64,000 nt of DNA from Rhizophagus irregularis (lineage: Eukaryota > Glomeromycota > Glomeromycetes > Glomerales > Glomeraceae), in NCBI RefSeq assembly GCF_026210795.1, contig NC_089432.1, positions 2,480,001 to 2,544,000 on the forward strand, given 5' to 3'. The notes under the pieces were generated by a model. That model was not told the DNA's origin, ran no database searches, and worked only from the letters and a program-made list of their open reading frames with translations. Position 1 is the stretch's first letter, and each line of letters starts with the position of its first letter. Of this stretch, positions 13,172 to 24,943 are shown piece after piece. Position numbers and translations under genes: made by a program.

Positions 13172-14747
13172 TTATTTTAATAAATTGTTAATCTCTTGCA
13201 ATGTTATGTTATGATTATTAAGATAATTAAGGATTTTCTGTTTTTCTACTTCTTTACCATCATAATAAAGAAAATTAAGTATATCATTAACTATTTTATT
13301 GAAGTTATTTTCAAAACTGTTATTTGATGACATTGACATTTCTATATCTTTTGTATTCATCATATTAAAATTTTGAATAACTTGAGATAAATCTCCATGT
13401 AATGAATTAATATTTTTAGAAATTTCAACATCTAAAATTGGCTGTTTATCGTTTAATAATTGAGTATCCTTGTTATTATCATATAAGTGAAAATCTTTTA
13501 TAATTATATTTTCTTTTGTCATAATTGCTTTTAATTCATCAACTACTTGATTGATAGTTGATCGATTATCAGGTTCAATATTCCAACAATCTACAGAAAA
13601 TTATCTTCAATTAATTAAATTATATGGTTTATAATACATATAAACATAATTTTATAATTACCAGTATAAATTTTTATATAATCTATAGACGTATTGGGAA
13701 TAGGTGTCTCTCTGAGGCCTTGTAGAATACTTAGAGCCAAACCAACATCATACGGTATGTCATGAAAAGGAGGCTGACCACTAGATATCTCCCATAGTAG
13801 TACACCAATGCTATAAACATCACTTTTATTATTTAATACATATAACGTTGTTGTACTTCTGTTAAAAATTTTTGGATCAGTATAAGGAATTATTCCAAAT
13901 GTTTTTGATTGAGAGTTGGATGTTTCTTCAATTCTTTTTGATAAGCCAAAATCTGATAGCTTAATATTATTCTGATGGACTAACACATTATTGGAGTGCT
14001 ATTTGATTATATTAAAATAGAATAATTAAATTAAGATAAACTAATCATTAAAATACATTAAGCAATCATAATTAGTTGTAAATTTATTACCAAATCACGA
14101 TGCATGATCCCTTCGTTATGCAAACATGATACTGCACAAACCAATTGGAATGCAAGATTAAATTTATCATTCCAAGTGAGATTTTCAAAATTTTCTTTTA
14201 AATATTTTCGGAGAGTACCATTGTCGGCGTATTCCATTACTAACATATACTTTTTTCTTTGGTTTTCTTTTAGAAAAGAAAAAAATTCGCAAATTAGTTA
14301 ATTAATCAAAGTTTAATATAAAAAATAATATTATTAGAACTTTGATACCTTTACTGGAAGTTGTGGCTGTGATACCATAAAAACTGATAACATTATCATG
14401 AAAATCAACTTCACGCTGAAGTTGAATCTAGCAATAAATAGAACTCAGAAATGTATATAAATAAATTGAAATATGCTCGATATTAAAATTACCTCATGAA
14501 CAATTGCTTTAACTGTAGCGTCATCGAAATTAAAAAAGGATTTTAGAGCATAATTTTTGTAATAATTTTTCCAACTTGCACGATAAACTTTTCCAAAGCC
14601 TCCAGAACCAATTTTTTGAATATTACAAAATTGGTCAAATTCATAATATTTAATAAGTTTTTTAGAAATTGCTTCTTCTATCCAATTGTGCTCATTTGAA
14701 TTTTTAGTAATAGTAAGTTCAGCGTTACTAGACATAGTTGAATACAC
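13172..14747 (-). CDS. TKL-like protein kinase with intact catalytic motifs (Sel1 tail cut off by frameshift)
   Basis: Five exons (14493-14747, 14349-14427, 14091-14266, 13662-13998, 13172-13590) encode 421 residues as read. Exon 4 is exactly 337 nt in both this gene and the 6.7-9.0 kb gene, so the two are duplicates. Motifs: Gly loop IGSGGFGKVYRASW, Lys in YALKSF, catalytic loop MHRDL|HSNNVL split by an intron, DFG in KLSDFGLSKRI, SDVYSIGVLLWE and CWNIEPDNRS. All residues needed for activity are present. A linker of about 100 residues follows (subdomain XI to QEINNLLK), then a premature TAA. In the sister gene this linker runs on into Sel1 repeats. A MITE sits about 150 bp upstream of the start and could affect the promoter. 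Confidence 0.8.
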
Positions 14748-14898
14748 AAAAATGTTTGCTGCGGAATTAATTTTACGTTTTCAAAATTGGGAAAAAAAAT
14801 TCGAAATATTTTTTTTTTTTTTTGTAAAACCATTTAATAATAAAATGGTGTTACCGGACATAAATTTTGCTGATCTTCAGCATGCAGGACTAACTACC

Positions 14899-15126
14899 CT
14901 AGCGTTCCCCCAAAAAAAAGCACTGGTGGCCGGCATTATGCGGAATTATGCACTGTCACGTGAACAGTGCGGTGACAGATAAGGTGTGACAAATAAGTTT
15001 TTTCCAACTCGAAAAAAACTAAGTCCCTCAGATAAATATAAACAATGAAAACACTGAGGGGTGTGACGGATGTGATGATTTTTTACTTGGACACGTGACC
15101 AGTGCTTTTTTTTGGGGGAACGCTAG
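14899..15126. mobile_element. MITE with perfect 29-bp terminal inverted repeats
   Basis: 14899-14927 (ctagcgttccccc, eight A, gcactggt) is the exact reverse complement of 15098-15126. The element is 228 bp with no ORF. The 8-mer gcaggact occurs on the left at 14884-14891 and on the right at 15126-15133, so a target duplication is possible, but seven unpaired bases remain on the left. A weaker inverted match further out (tgctgatctt / aagatcagcgca) means the true ends may be wider. It lies about 150 bp upstream of the kinase start at 14747. Confidence 0.75.
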
Positions 15127-15962
15127 CAGGACTGCGCCTGAAAAAGATCAGCGCACTTGCACAGAGATTCAAATAAATAAAAAAGATTGGTTAGGATAGT
15201 ATCATGCCATGTTTATATTTATTATGAAATTTTTTTTTCTTTTTTTTTTATAAACAATTTTTTTTAACAAAGCTTAACTGTTAAAAAGAAATATAATATT
15301 AAATATTTTGTCCCAAAATAAAAATAAAAATAAATATTTCCAAATTTTTTATCCTTTTGACCAGAAATTCTACTTTAATTAAATTAAAAAAAGTTGACAC
15401 TTGACACAACGCAATTCTTTGTAAATCTTCTATTAATTTAACATTTTGCGCGTGGTTTTACTATTTTAATTCAAATGATACTAACAAAATTTATTCTCAC
15501 ATTAGAAAAAGTTAAATCACTTTAATGATGCATTGAAAATGAAGTAAAATTTTAACTTATATCGTTTTATACGCGAGAGTTTTAGCAAATGTGTTAAAAG
15601 GATCACTGAGTCTGAAACTTTTTATTTACATTAATATTAATGAAAAATAGAATTAAATTAAATTAATGTATCTTTAAAGAGAACTTTATCATGAAATTAT
15701 TAAATCTGTTTGCTGATTAGATATTGTCGTACAAATATGAAATATCCTCGTTATATTATGATTTCTTTCGAGACTATAAGTACTGTAAATATATTTTTTG
15801 TACACTTTTTACAAATATGATTAATTAATATCTCAGCAAAATAAATTTCCGCATATTGCAAAAATAAAAATGTCATCACAAACTAAAACGTTTTTTTTAA
15901 AAAAAAATTCTATGCTTGAAGTAATATTAAGAATAAAATTTAAAGAGTTTTCTATTTGTACA

Positions 15963-16045
15963 CTGTAGAGGTCGAAATTACCTGGTGAAATTATTAATTT
16001 TGGGGCGCAGTATTATATTTAATTTAAGTGTATAAAATTTTCTAA
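15963..16045 (+). repeat. Dispersed repeat, copy A (copy B at 41683-41765)
   Basis: About 80 bp, nearly identical to 41683-41765 in the same orientation. The shared core begins ctgta(g/a)aggtcgaaatta and runs through 'ttttggggcgca(g/a)tat' to 'tttaagtgtataaaa'. There are only a handful of substitutions. It has no ORF. A second shared block lies about 500 bp further on in each copy, but inverted in copy B. Confidence 0.7.
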
Positions 16046-16532
16046 GTATTTTCCGGAATGACGTTAAACTATCAATTGACGTAACTTTGTTACGGCAGTT
16101 ACGTCGGTAAAGTTTGTACCTCTATTTACTTTATTTTATTTTATATTTTATTTTATATTTTTTAGGGGATTAGCGTCCGTAATGACGTTAAACTATTCGT
16201 TGATTTTTATTAGATTAATAGTTATTAGATTTTTTATTGGTTAATTACTTTTATTTGGGATCGGGCTATTCGAGATTTCAAGATAACCCTGGAAATGATC
16301 TACATAATCGTTGACGAACATGAACGAATAATTTATGAGATCTAGAAAAAGAAATTATTAATTTAATTGGTTCTTTATTTCTTTTTAAAAGTATTACATT
16401 CAATCAGAAAAGTAGAAAATTTAGAATTTACCTTTCTTTCTTGAATTTTTCATTTTAATATTTGATTTTACATATTGTTATGAAACTCGGGAATTGTTTT
16501 AACTTTTATCAAAATTAATAAAATGTTTTTGT

Positions 16533-16620
16533 AGCTTGTGGTGGCAAACGTCTTTATGACGGGCACAAGTTCTGCAACACCGGGTGTTCAAACACGGGTT
16601 TCCAAAAAGTAAATTTCTAT
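16533..16620 (+). other. Conserved exon-like block rich in Cys/Gly
   Basis: An acceptor-like tttttgtag precedes a block that reads CGGKRLYDGHKFCNTGCS in one frame and ends at a donor-like aaaaa|gtaaat. The first part (gtagcttgtggtggcaaacg and on to ctttatga) recurs inverted at 42335-42372, where the match ends at that point. The spacing C-x-x-x-x-R-x-x-D-G-x-x-x-C is like short zinc-binding segments seen in several families. I cannot name one. It is probably a stray or duplicated exon. Confidence 0.3.
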
Positions 16621-17983
16621 ACCAATCATTTAATGTTGAAATCGAGTTTATTTAAACTTATAAAAAAAACAACGTAATTGTCTTATTAAATCTTTTATTT
16701 CTTAAGTTATTTATTACGAGCAGATATTCGAAATTATGCGAATTTTATCCATTTTAAAATTCTTGTCTTTAGTTTAAATTGATCGTTAAATTTGATGTTT
16801 TGTTTGTCGATTTCTGTTCAGACATAACGATAAGAATTTATTTTATATTTTCTCAATATTTCTTTTTTTGATATAGAAAATTTGAAATGAAAAATTAATT
16901 ACATATTCTAAATTATATTTTATTGAAAAAATAAATTAGATTTTGAATGAGTAATAAATTTCTTGGAAAGGAATTTTTAGACGAGTTCAATCTAAGTTAT
17001 TGTAGCGAAAAAAAATCAAGTTTCAGTCCCTTTTATGACTCACGTCACTTACTTTTTTGCCGAAATGACCAAAAAAATAAATTTTGAAACAAACAGTAAG
17101 TTCCATCTTTTAGGAAAACTTTTGGAAAAATTTTCATATTATACCCCTAGATGGTAAGTTTATTTATATCTTAATTATTATTATTTGCTAATTATTGTTT
17201 ACTGCTAAATATCAAAACTTTAACATTTAAGATATATTTTTCATGTTACATTTTAAAGGGAGTATATTGTATCTTAATTATCAAATTATTAAATTATTTA
17301 CTAATTACAATTATTAAAACATTTAAAACTTTAACTTTTGGATGTATATTTTACTTTATAGATGGTAAGTTTATCTATTTTGAAATATATTTTAAAACGA
17401 ATTTTTTCTGAAAATATAATATTTTATGTTAATAAGATTTATCAAAATTATCATAGGACCAGTATCTTATCTCCAATACAAGCAGATGAAATTACAATCT
17501 ATTTTTGGGAAATAATTGAATAATTAAATAATATCATTTTTATTATTAGAATCTAGATATATTACACAAACTTACAAATTTTCTTTGGGCGGTAATTCGG
17601 TAAGTGATTTATTTAAATTATTGATCTTTTTTTTTATCTTATCTTTAATATAGACTTGAACGAGGCTTATAATGGTTTAATTAACAACTCATATTTGCAC
17701 TATTCATCGATCATTTAAATCTAGTGATAATTCGTTAACAGTTAGAATTTGGTAAATTAATTATAAGTATAAATTAAATCATTAAATCTTTTATTATTTA
17801 GCAATAGATTTTTATAGTTTTTTTTTTGCTATTTACTAAAGGAAAATCTCATATTTTATTAACTGAAATAATAAATAAGTTTAAAATATATCATTTTTGT
17901 AACAGGTATAAATAAAAAGAAAATAATAATAATAATATATTTATAAATGACAGTAAAATTATATGTTAAAATCACTCAATTTA

Positions 17984-18070
17984 CAGTCGTCACTGGATAT
18001 ATCAAACCCTACCCTCTGTTCCAGGATGTTTAGTTCGAGTTCGATATAGGCGAACTCGTTATATACAGTA
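17984..18070. mobile_element. Short remnant related to the 30.5-kb pogo-like MITE
   Basis: The left part (cagtcgtcactggatatatc ... accctctgttcc) resembles the right terminus of the 30463-30890 element read in reverse (gtcagaactcgatataacga ... tcctctgtt). The right part ends cgaactcgttatatacagta. It looks like an internally deleted, decayed copy. The match is loose. Confidence 0.35.
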
Positions 18071-19071
18071 GTTGATTGAAATATCAGATATTGCATGTAT
18101 CTCTGTTAAATATATTGTAACTTAATATTAGAATTATGTGTCAAACATATGCTGGAAATATAAGATCAAAATGTTTTTAGAATATGTTGAATACTAAATA
18201 TGTTTTTGTTATATATAAAAAATATATTAAAATAGTTATTTTTATTGTAAATTAACCGTCTAAAAAAAAAAGAAAAAAAATGAAATGTTGGAAAACATTT
18301 TATTAAAGAAACAAATTAAAAGAAAAAAAAAGCCCTTTTATCTCCTGAAAATCTCGACTTACTAGTAATTTGATTGACACAGCTTAAAAAATGGTTTCAA
18401 AAAAACTCAAATGAAAACCTTTTTCGTATTAGTGTCTTAAATCTTAAGACACATTACACTTACAATAAATCATACCCCTTGCATTTTCACAGTTTTTGAG
18501 GTAGTCTAAAGTTGTTAGCTTTTACTTTCATCAATTTATCAATTGTTTTGGAATCATTCTTTTGTGTTAGTTGATCGAACAAATCAATAAATCTCTCTCA
18601 ACCTAGCAGCTAGTAGTGTTTCATCCAATAACCGGATTCAACCGGACCCTGATAATTTTTTTTTGAATATCCAGATGGTCGCGAGATAAATTCCGGTTAA
18701 AAATATCCGGATTGATCCGAAATCCGGATAATAAAATAAAAAAAATATATATATTTAAATCGAATTTATGTACGTAATTGTGGCGCAGCAATTTTGAGAA
18801 ATCGATATTATTGTCTTTTTGTATAATTCTTATATGTCTTATCTTTCATTTTCATGTTTTTTTTTAAAAAAAAATTTTTATATTATAATAATATATTTAG
18901 TGTGCAAGTGCCAAAAAAATTTACATTTTTTTCGAGTTTTCATAAAATTGAAACTACTAATATAATTCAAGCAAAATTCATAGTACCGGCCGACACGTTA
19001 TATATATATAATTTTTAAAATAACAAAGTTGCCATGAATTTTTATTTACTGAGACCGGTCTACAAAAAAGA

Positions 19072-19477
19072 ATTACAGCTGATTTCATAATTTACGAGAA
19101 ACTTAGAGAACTCGGAAATATTCGGCAAAGCTCAAAATAAGATAAAATAAATTATACCACCATTCTCGGAATAGTACTCTAAAATTAGCGTATAATTTTT
19201 ATTTTATATCAAGCTTTACCGAATATTCCGAGTTCAGGACCCAGAAATATAGTTTGCGTATTTTGAACTAAAAAATCATAATTTTTTGATAATACCAGTC
19301 AAAATTTTATTTCCTAATATAGTAATCGACTGACATTATCATAATTTCGGCCCTGAAAAAATGTGTACAGCTCATAGTAAAAAATTTTTTCATCACCTGA
19401 CCCTATATATATTTCTGGATCCTCCAAGTTCTTTAAAACTTGTTAAGTGTCCCGTACATTATGAAATCAGCTGTAAT
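19072..19477. mobile_element. Nested foldback element with 20-bp perfect terminal inverted repeats
   Basis: attacagctgatttcataat at 19072-19091 is the perfect reverse complement of 19458-19477, and the match continues imperfectly inward. Inside are two more inverted pairs. One is gaactcggaaatattcggc near 19108 against ccgaatattccgagttc near 19219. The other is an inner element bounded by aggacccagaaatata (about 19236) and tatatatttctggatcct (about 19405). The inner termini belong to the same family as the 26-27 kb element. This is a MITE inserted into, or grown from, a palindromic element. Confidence 0.7.
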
Positions 19478-22119
19478 ATATATATCCTTATCCGGATTTT
19501 GGTTTCTATCCGGATCGAAACCCTCATAACCTTTATAATGGTAAAAGCAAATAGATGAGGAGCGTTAGGAAAAAATTATTTCATCCAAACATAGTCCTTG
19601 GAGTCATTACCTCTCTGCAAATTCAATTGCATAGTATTTTTTTTTTTGCATTTTCAGTTCTATTAATCGCCTTCTTTTTGACTTTTCCTAGAAATTGTAA
19701 GTGATCAATCCTTCTTTTCATTTGTCTTGAATGATATTTCTTTACGCACCAAAATTTAAAAAACATGTCTTCTAAAAAGGAAAATACAAAACTGTTAGAA
19801 CGGTTCATTAAAATACATAAAGACAAAAATGAAGTACCAACTTCTAATGCATTAACATTACCGGGTAAAGAATAAAACGAAAAACTCATCAGAATAACAA
19901 ATCCTTTTTGATATATTTTACACGTTACTTTTTCATTGAAATTGTATGCAAATAGCGATTGAAAAATCAATAATTGAAGATTGTCTGGAAACTGAAGTAC
20001 ATTTGGAGAGTTAGGAACACAAAGAAAATCTTTAGCACGGCACGAAAAGACAAATAACAGACAGCCCAACAGCAAGGATGGCAACTCACTTAAGAAATAA
20101 ATCAAGTATGCTTCCCCACCCCATGGTTTTTTTTAATTCTCGACAATATTTTTAAACTTCCCACATAAACGACTATTCTGAAAAAAGAATGTAAAATGAC
20201 AAAGTTATAACGATTATAAAATGAAAACCCCTTTATTGGAAAATTTAATTTAAAACCATTATTGATATAACTTATAAAAAATTATGTACGCCAAAATCTT
20301 TTTAAGAATGAACAATTGTAAAAGAGTTAACAGCACAATGATAGAGAATGAAAAAATTAATGACAAACTGAGATAAAAAATTGAGGTGATGAAAAAAAAA
20401 GAACTACGCAGGAAAAATTACACAAATCATGGATAACGATAGTCTAATATTTATTAAGTATCCTAATAGAGGAAAACTTTCATCTCCTTTTAGCTCTAAT
20501 TTTCATTTAAATCAATCGCCATTGCTCCTAATATAAAAAAAAGTGAACGAACCTCTAACAAAACTTGCCAAGAAGGTTCAAAGCCTAAAATTAATTTATA
20601 ATAGAAACTAACTTACAACAATTAGTCATTACTTATTAAACTCCAAAAGTCTGTTTAAAACAAAACTCTATTCGACAATATAGAATTATTAAATCCATCG
20701 AAAAAATAATTAGCGGAAGCTGGTAAAGAAAGTACGAAGAGAAAAAGTTTCGTTATATTTTTTTATATGACCGATAGTATAAGTGCGGCTGTTGCGTTCA
20801 CGTGATATTTAATTACCGAAAAGTGCTAGGATGTCACACCGACTAATTAGATCAAAAGTATATCAGCTAGCTATAAAAATTTGTATATTGGAGGCTTATT
20901 GTTACACGAAACTTAAAATTGATCAAATTCATCAAATTCTTTATTAATTATTTTACTTTACTATAAAAAAACCCAAAATTCCCACGAACATCATATTTAT
21001 TATTATTCTTTCTTTGGTTGGATACTATTCTTAAAAACTATTGCAAGGTAATTACGTTCATTTTTTCAAAGATTTTAAAAATGGGTTGATATTTCTTCTT
21101 AAAAGAAAATATTTGCAAAATATGATGTTCAAAACCAAATTCTTTTATATTAAAAGGTGAAATAGGTATCTGAACGTGACCTTGTTCTTAACCTATCTAT
21201 AGACTTGCTGTAAAAATTTGAAAGTAAGTACACGTTTCAATAATAATGTGAAACATTTTTAAATATACTAATTAGCATATAATAATAGATAAAATGCTGA
21301 AGATCTCTAAGAAAAAAATTCAGTCATGTAGAGCGAGCTAACTTCTTTAGATAGACAAAAAGCAACCGTGCAAGACACAAGTAAAGCATGTGATGATGAT
21401 CAATCAGAAAAATTTTGATTGACCTTCAAATGATAGTTGGTGTGATCATCAGATGACCTAATTTGAGTCAGTTCTTGAAGTCGGTTCGAAATCGGTTTGA
21501 AGTTCAGAACGGTTTTTATGGTTAAAAGTAGTTTTAAGCCTAAGAGATTCAGAATCTTTTAAATTTAAGATCGGTTCCAAAATCGACTCGAGTCGACTCA
21601 TTTTGAACTGATTCCATCCCTACCAAGCACTCATACCGATTGCCATGAACTATTGTATTTATAATATTATTAAGTGTAACTGAAATATTCTAATGATTAT
21701 CTCGTGCGATTCTGTATAGTTTACTGCGGTTTTTAAATACAATAAAAATCTCACAATATACAAATTTTATAGCTAGCTGATATTGCCTATAATTATCGTA
21801 TCGTCTTAATTTAATTTGATGATCAAAATACTAACTAAGAAATTCAACATACGGTTAGTCGAATGCCAAATATAGTTAACATTGGCATCATCTGCCGTAA
21901 TATTTGCTTACTTTGTAAAGGTTGTGCCGTATTTTCGTCCGACATATTGTAATTAATACATGTCACGTAACTTATATAATTGTGTAACACAACGCGAAGA
22001 TTGACCCGGTATTATGAATTTGGCCGAAATTAAGCATGTGTCGTAATTTCGAGCCGTAAATCCGAAATTAGGACTACGACCCTCCAAAATGCGTAATTGT
22101 TATTTACGGCAAGCAACAC
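19478..22119. other. Intergenic, 2.6 kb, with coding-like scraps
   Basis: There are two short plus-strand ATG frames, 19765-19875 (listed separately) and 20429-20536 (35 codons, MDNDSLIFIKYPNRGK...). Between them is an open stretch reading SLARHEKTNNRQPNSKDGNS near 20025-20090. These could be exons of an unrecognised or decayed gene, but I cannot join them. A long minus-strand frame across 19623-20105 looks like the shadow of these. Around 21480-21620 a Ser/Thr-free repeat-like phrase (ggttcgaaatcggtt, gattccatccctacc) resembles a hAT-type end without a partner. Confidence 0.4.
19765..19875 (+). CDS. Possible first exon or tiny ORF, unrecognised
   Basis: 36 codons from ATG: MSSKKENTKLLERFIK..., then HKDKNEVPTSNALTLPG. 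The composition (Lys/Glu-rich helix, no runs of Phe/Ile) is more protein-like than surrounding chance frames. A donor-like g|gtaaag sits at 19864-19866, just before the TAA, so it may be exon 1 of a spliced gene. I see no domain and no downstream exon that I can connect with confidence. Confidence 0.25.
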   Translation: MSSKKENTKLLERFIKIHKDKNEVPTSNALTLPGKE

Positions 22120-22800
22120 TATTAACATTATATATGCTTATATGCTTATTTTAAGTTTAGAATACGCTTATACCTTCAAGCTTCAAGCTTTATGTGTTAG
22201 AATTTTAAAAAATATATTTGTCGATCACTTCCTTAATTATGATTTTTATATTGTATTAGCGATGGACTTTAACAGTTAACGGTTTCCGTTTTCCTCATTA
22301 ATATATTATAATTATTGGATGAAGGACATTAGATCCACAGCTAGTTTATCCACGCATGGACCAGATGGTAGTTAATGTATATTGAAAAAAAAGTGATATG
22401 CATGGGGTAAATAAATGATGAACATAATAGCAATAAAATGATAGACGAAAAAAAAAGATATGCAAAAAACATAATAAAATGGTAAAAATGATAGACGTAA
22501 ATAAATTTAAAACTTGTGAAAATGATTAATTTAGTAACATAATAGTAATTAATAGAATAAAGAAATTAGAAAGAAGTGCAACCCTCTGCGGGTTTTTATT
22601 TTTCATATTGAGATAGGTTTCACTACAGGGTTTCACCTTAGCAATAAAAAGTATCTTTTAAAAAAAAATCAAATCAAATAATTACTAGTAAGATTTTACT
22701 TTAATAGATAAACTTTAAAAGAAAAGTTCAATTAAACAAAAGTGAAAATAGGAAAACCAGTGATTCTTATCTGCGTCTTTGAAATCATCTATATTTTCAA
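22120..22800 (+). repeat. Dispersed repeat, copy A (inverted copy at 59080-59640)
   Basis: Several ordered blocks match the reverse complement of 59.08-59.64 kb. They are: tatgctta...ttttaagttta...caagcttca near 22135-22190; aaaaatgatagacgtaaata near 22483; aatgattaatttagtaa near 22520; attgagataggtt near 22608; and atcaaatcaaat near 22668. Spacing is roughly conserved. It has no ORF, so it is probably an old non-autonomous element. Confidence 0.6.
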
Positions 22801-23271
22801 ATAAAATCTTATTTAATTTTATAAAATTATTTTAAAAAAATAATGTTTGTTTATTTTGCAAAAAATACATAAAATATAGCTTTCCAATTATACCGTAACA
22901 CTATAAAGCATTGGTATAAAAATGCAAGACTAATTCGTCCCATGCCAGTCTCTTTTATTTTAGACGTATAATGAATAAGCAATAGTTCCATACAGAAATA
23001 TTAGAAAAACATATTCTAAAAATGTGCGAGGTAGATGGCGACTGCAACAAGGAAATGACCTTAAACATACTAGTCGTGCTACTACTTTTATCATGAAAGG
23101 TCTCCATTTTTAACTCTTTTGCTAACATTTTTTTTGTCAAAAAATCTCCATCACTTATTTTTCAGACGTGAAAATCAGTAGTAAAAGTTCCCTAAATTAT
23201 ATAAATAATACATAAGAAATTCAATTTCTTTATTTAATTTTTAAAATAATAATATATTTAATATAAGAAAA

Positions 23272-24943
23272 TCAATTTCTTGGCTTAATTTCAACTAATA
23301 ATTCAGAAATTTTAATGCTATCATACGAAGTTTTAGTTTTAATAGGAGTACTCATATCTACTAAATTAATTTCATATTTCCTAAACAATAAAGCCATCAA
23401 ACAAACTAATTCTATCATTACCAACTTTCTTCCCGGACATAATCTTAATCCTCCACCAAACATGATAAAAGAATTCTTTTTTGGCTCAAAATTTTCAACC
23501 ATCCATCTATCAGGATTAAATTTATTAGGTTCTTCCCAATAATCATCATTATTATGAATGGCTTTAACATTAATTATAAACAATGTATCAGCTGGCCATT
23601 GATACCCTGCTATTTCATTGGGTTTATCAATATATCTTGTGAACGAGTGCATTATCGGGAAAACGCGAGCTACCTCTTTTACAATAGCTTCACAGTAACT
23701 TAAACTATAATAGTCATCTTTAGTGATTGATCGTTTTTTATTACCTTGAAATATACTATCAATTTCTTCTAGCATTTTCCTTTTCACATCCGGATTATGT
23801 ACAATATAATAGACAATTAATGAAAGCATATTCGAAGTCTGTATTTGAAATAAAAAAAAGGAATGATTAATATTATTTTAAGTTGAAATTATAAGCGTAA
23901 AATAAACCAAAATTTACTTTACAAGTTCCATTAAAAATTCCATCAAATAAATTAACGCGAATTTCAGAATCAGTCATAAATCTACTGGCTCCATCATTTC
24001 CAATATAATTAACATCACGAAATGTATTTTTGATAATCAACGTCGTCAACATATCATGCGGTAAGGGTTTATCCAATGGTGTATTTTCAATTCCACGCCT
24101 ACGTTTCTTAATGATTGCATCCAGTCTTTGATTAATAAATCCCATGTTTTGAAGTACATCATCTGATATATTTTTAAGAAACGGAACAAAATTTCGTAAG
24201 AAGGGAGGAATCAAGAAAAATATTGAATATCCCATAAGAACTTTACGAAGTGATTGGAATAATCTCACAGAATCTTCTACTATTATTGGTGGATAAAGAG
24301 ATTTTTCGTTACTGAGAGTATCAAAATAAGCTACCATTGAATAAGATTTTTCACCAGTTAACATTCTAATAATCATGTCATTTGTGTAATGATTAAACCA
24401 TTCAGGTAAATTCAATCTATTTTTATTTTCTTTAATAATTTCTCCTTTAAGAAATAACTTATTCCAATAATTTTCTAATTCATTGAAAAGTTTGTTTGTC
24501 CAACCAATAGCTTCATTAGTAAATTCCGGTGACAAAATAGCTTGATTAAAAACATGTCGATTAAATATCCACGATTTGAAATTATTATTAAACGTTATTC
24601 CTTTTCCTGCAATTCCCAATTCTTCTAATCCTTTGCTATTGTGAAATCTCATCTCATGCGTATTTTTTGACATAAAATCTTCAAGACATTCTGATCGACA
24701 TAAAACAATTGTTCGTTCCATACCGTTATAGATCTCATGTACGTCACCATATTTCTCGTAACAATAATCGTAAAACATTGAGCCATTTCCATTAAACCAC
24801 CAATAAATTTGAGGCAAGTTACCGATGAATGGTAATGGGAATGGACCGGGTAAAGGATTGACACGAGTAAAATACGTATAATAATAATGTGCCACAAATG
24901 TCACTAGCATTGTACTTAATAAAAAAATAAAGTCATTAATCAT
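23272..24943 (-). CDS. Cytochrome P450 monooxygenase (P450 gene 1)
   Basis: Two exons, 23918-24943 and 23272-23838, joined by a GT-AG intron after ...GTCK, give 530 residues, a normal microsomal P450 length. An N-terminal membrane anchor (FLLSTMLVTFVAHYYYTYF) is followed by the proline hinge PLPGPFPLPFIG. The ExxR motif of helix K is in CEAIVKEVARVFP, the PERF-like region is FNPDRW, and the heme-binding loop is FGGGLRLCPGRK with the axial Cys. The helix I segment lies across the splice site and reads FNGTCKTSNMLS, so the usual acidic-Thr pair is not clear. The substrate is unknown. It is paralogous to the genes at 43.3-45.0 kb and 50.8-52.0 kb. Being intact, it is the likely functional member together with gene 2. 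Confidence 0.9.

Larger units (their letters stand above)
14748..19071. other. Intergenic, 4.3 kb, repeat-bearing
   Basis: It holds the MITE at 14899-15126, a dispersed repeat at 15963-16045, a conserved exon-like block at 16533-16620 and a short pogo-like remnant near 17984-18070 (all listed separately). The phrase 'aatgacgttaaactat' occurs twice (about 16058 and 16181), suggesting a local duplication. Otherwise there are A/T runs and no supportable ORF. Confidence 0.5.

Noticed and set aside
19623-20105. 160-codon minus-strand ORF starting MIYFLSELPSLLLG
   Set aside because: Its hydrophobic start looks like a signal peptide, but the composition fits the antisense of polar plus-strand scraps, and it has no domain or splice support.
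21480-21640. Possible hAT non-autonomous end (ccatccctacc)
   Set aside because: Only one end resembles a hAT terminus; no partner end or target duplication found.
24649-24897. 82-codon ORF inside P450 gene 1 in another frame
   Set aside because: Shadow of the P450 coding sequence; the same shadow occurs in gene 2 at 44741-44926.
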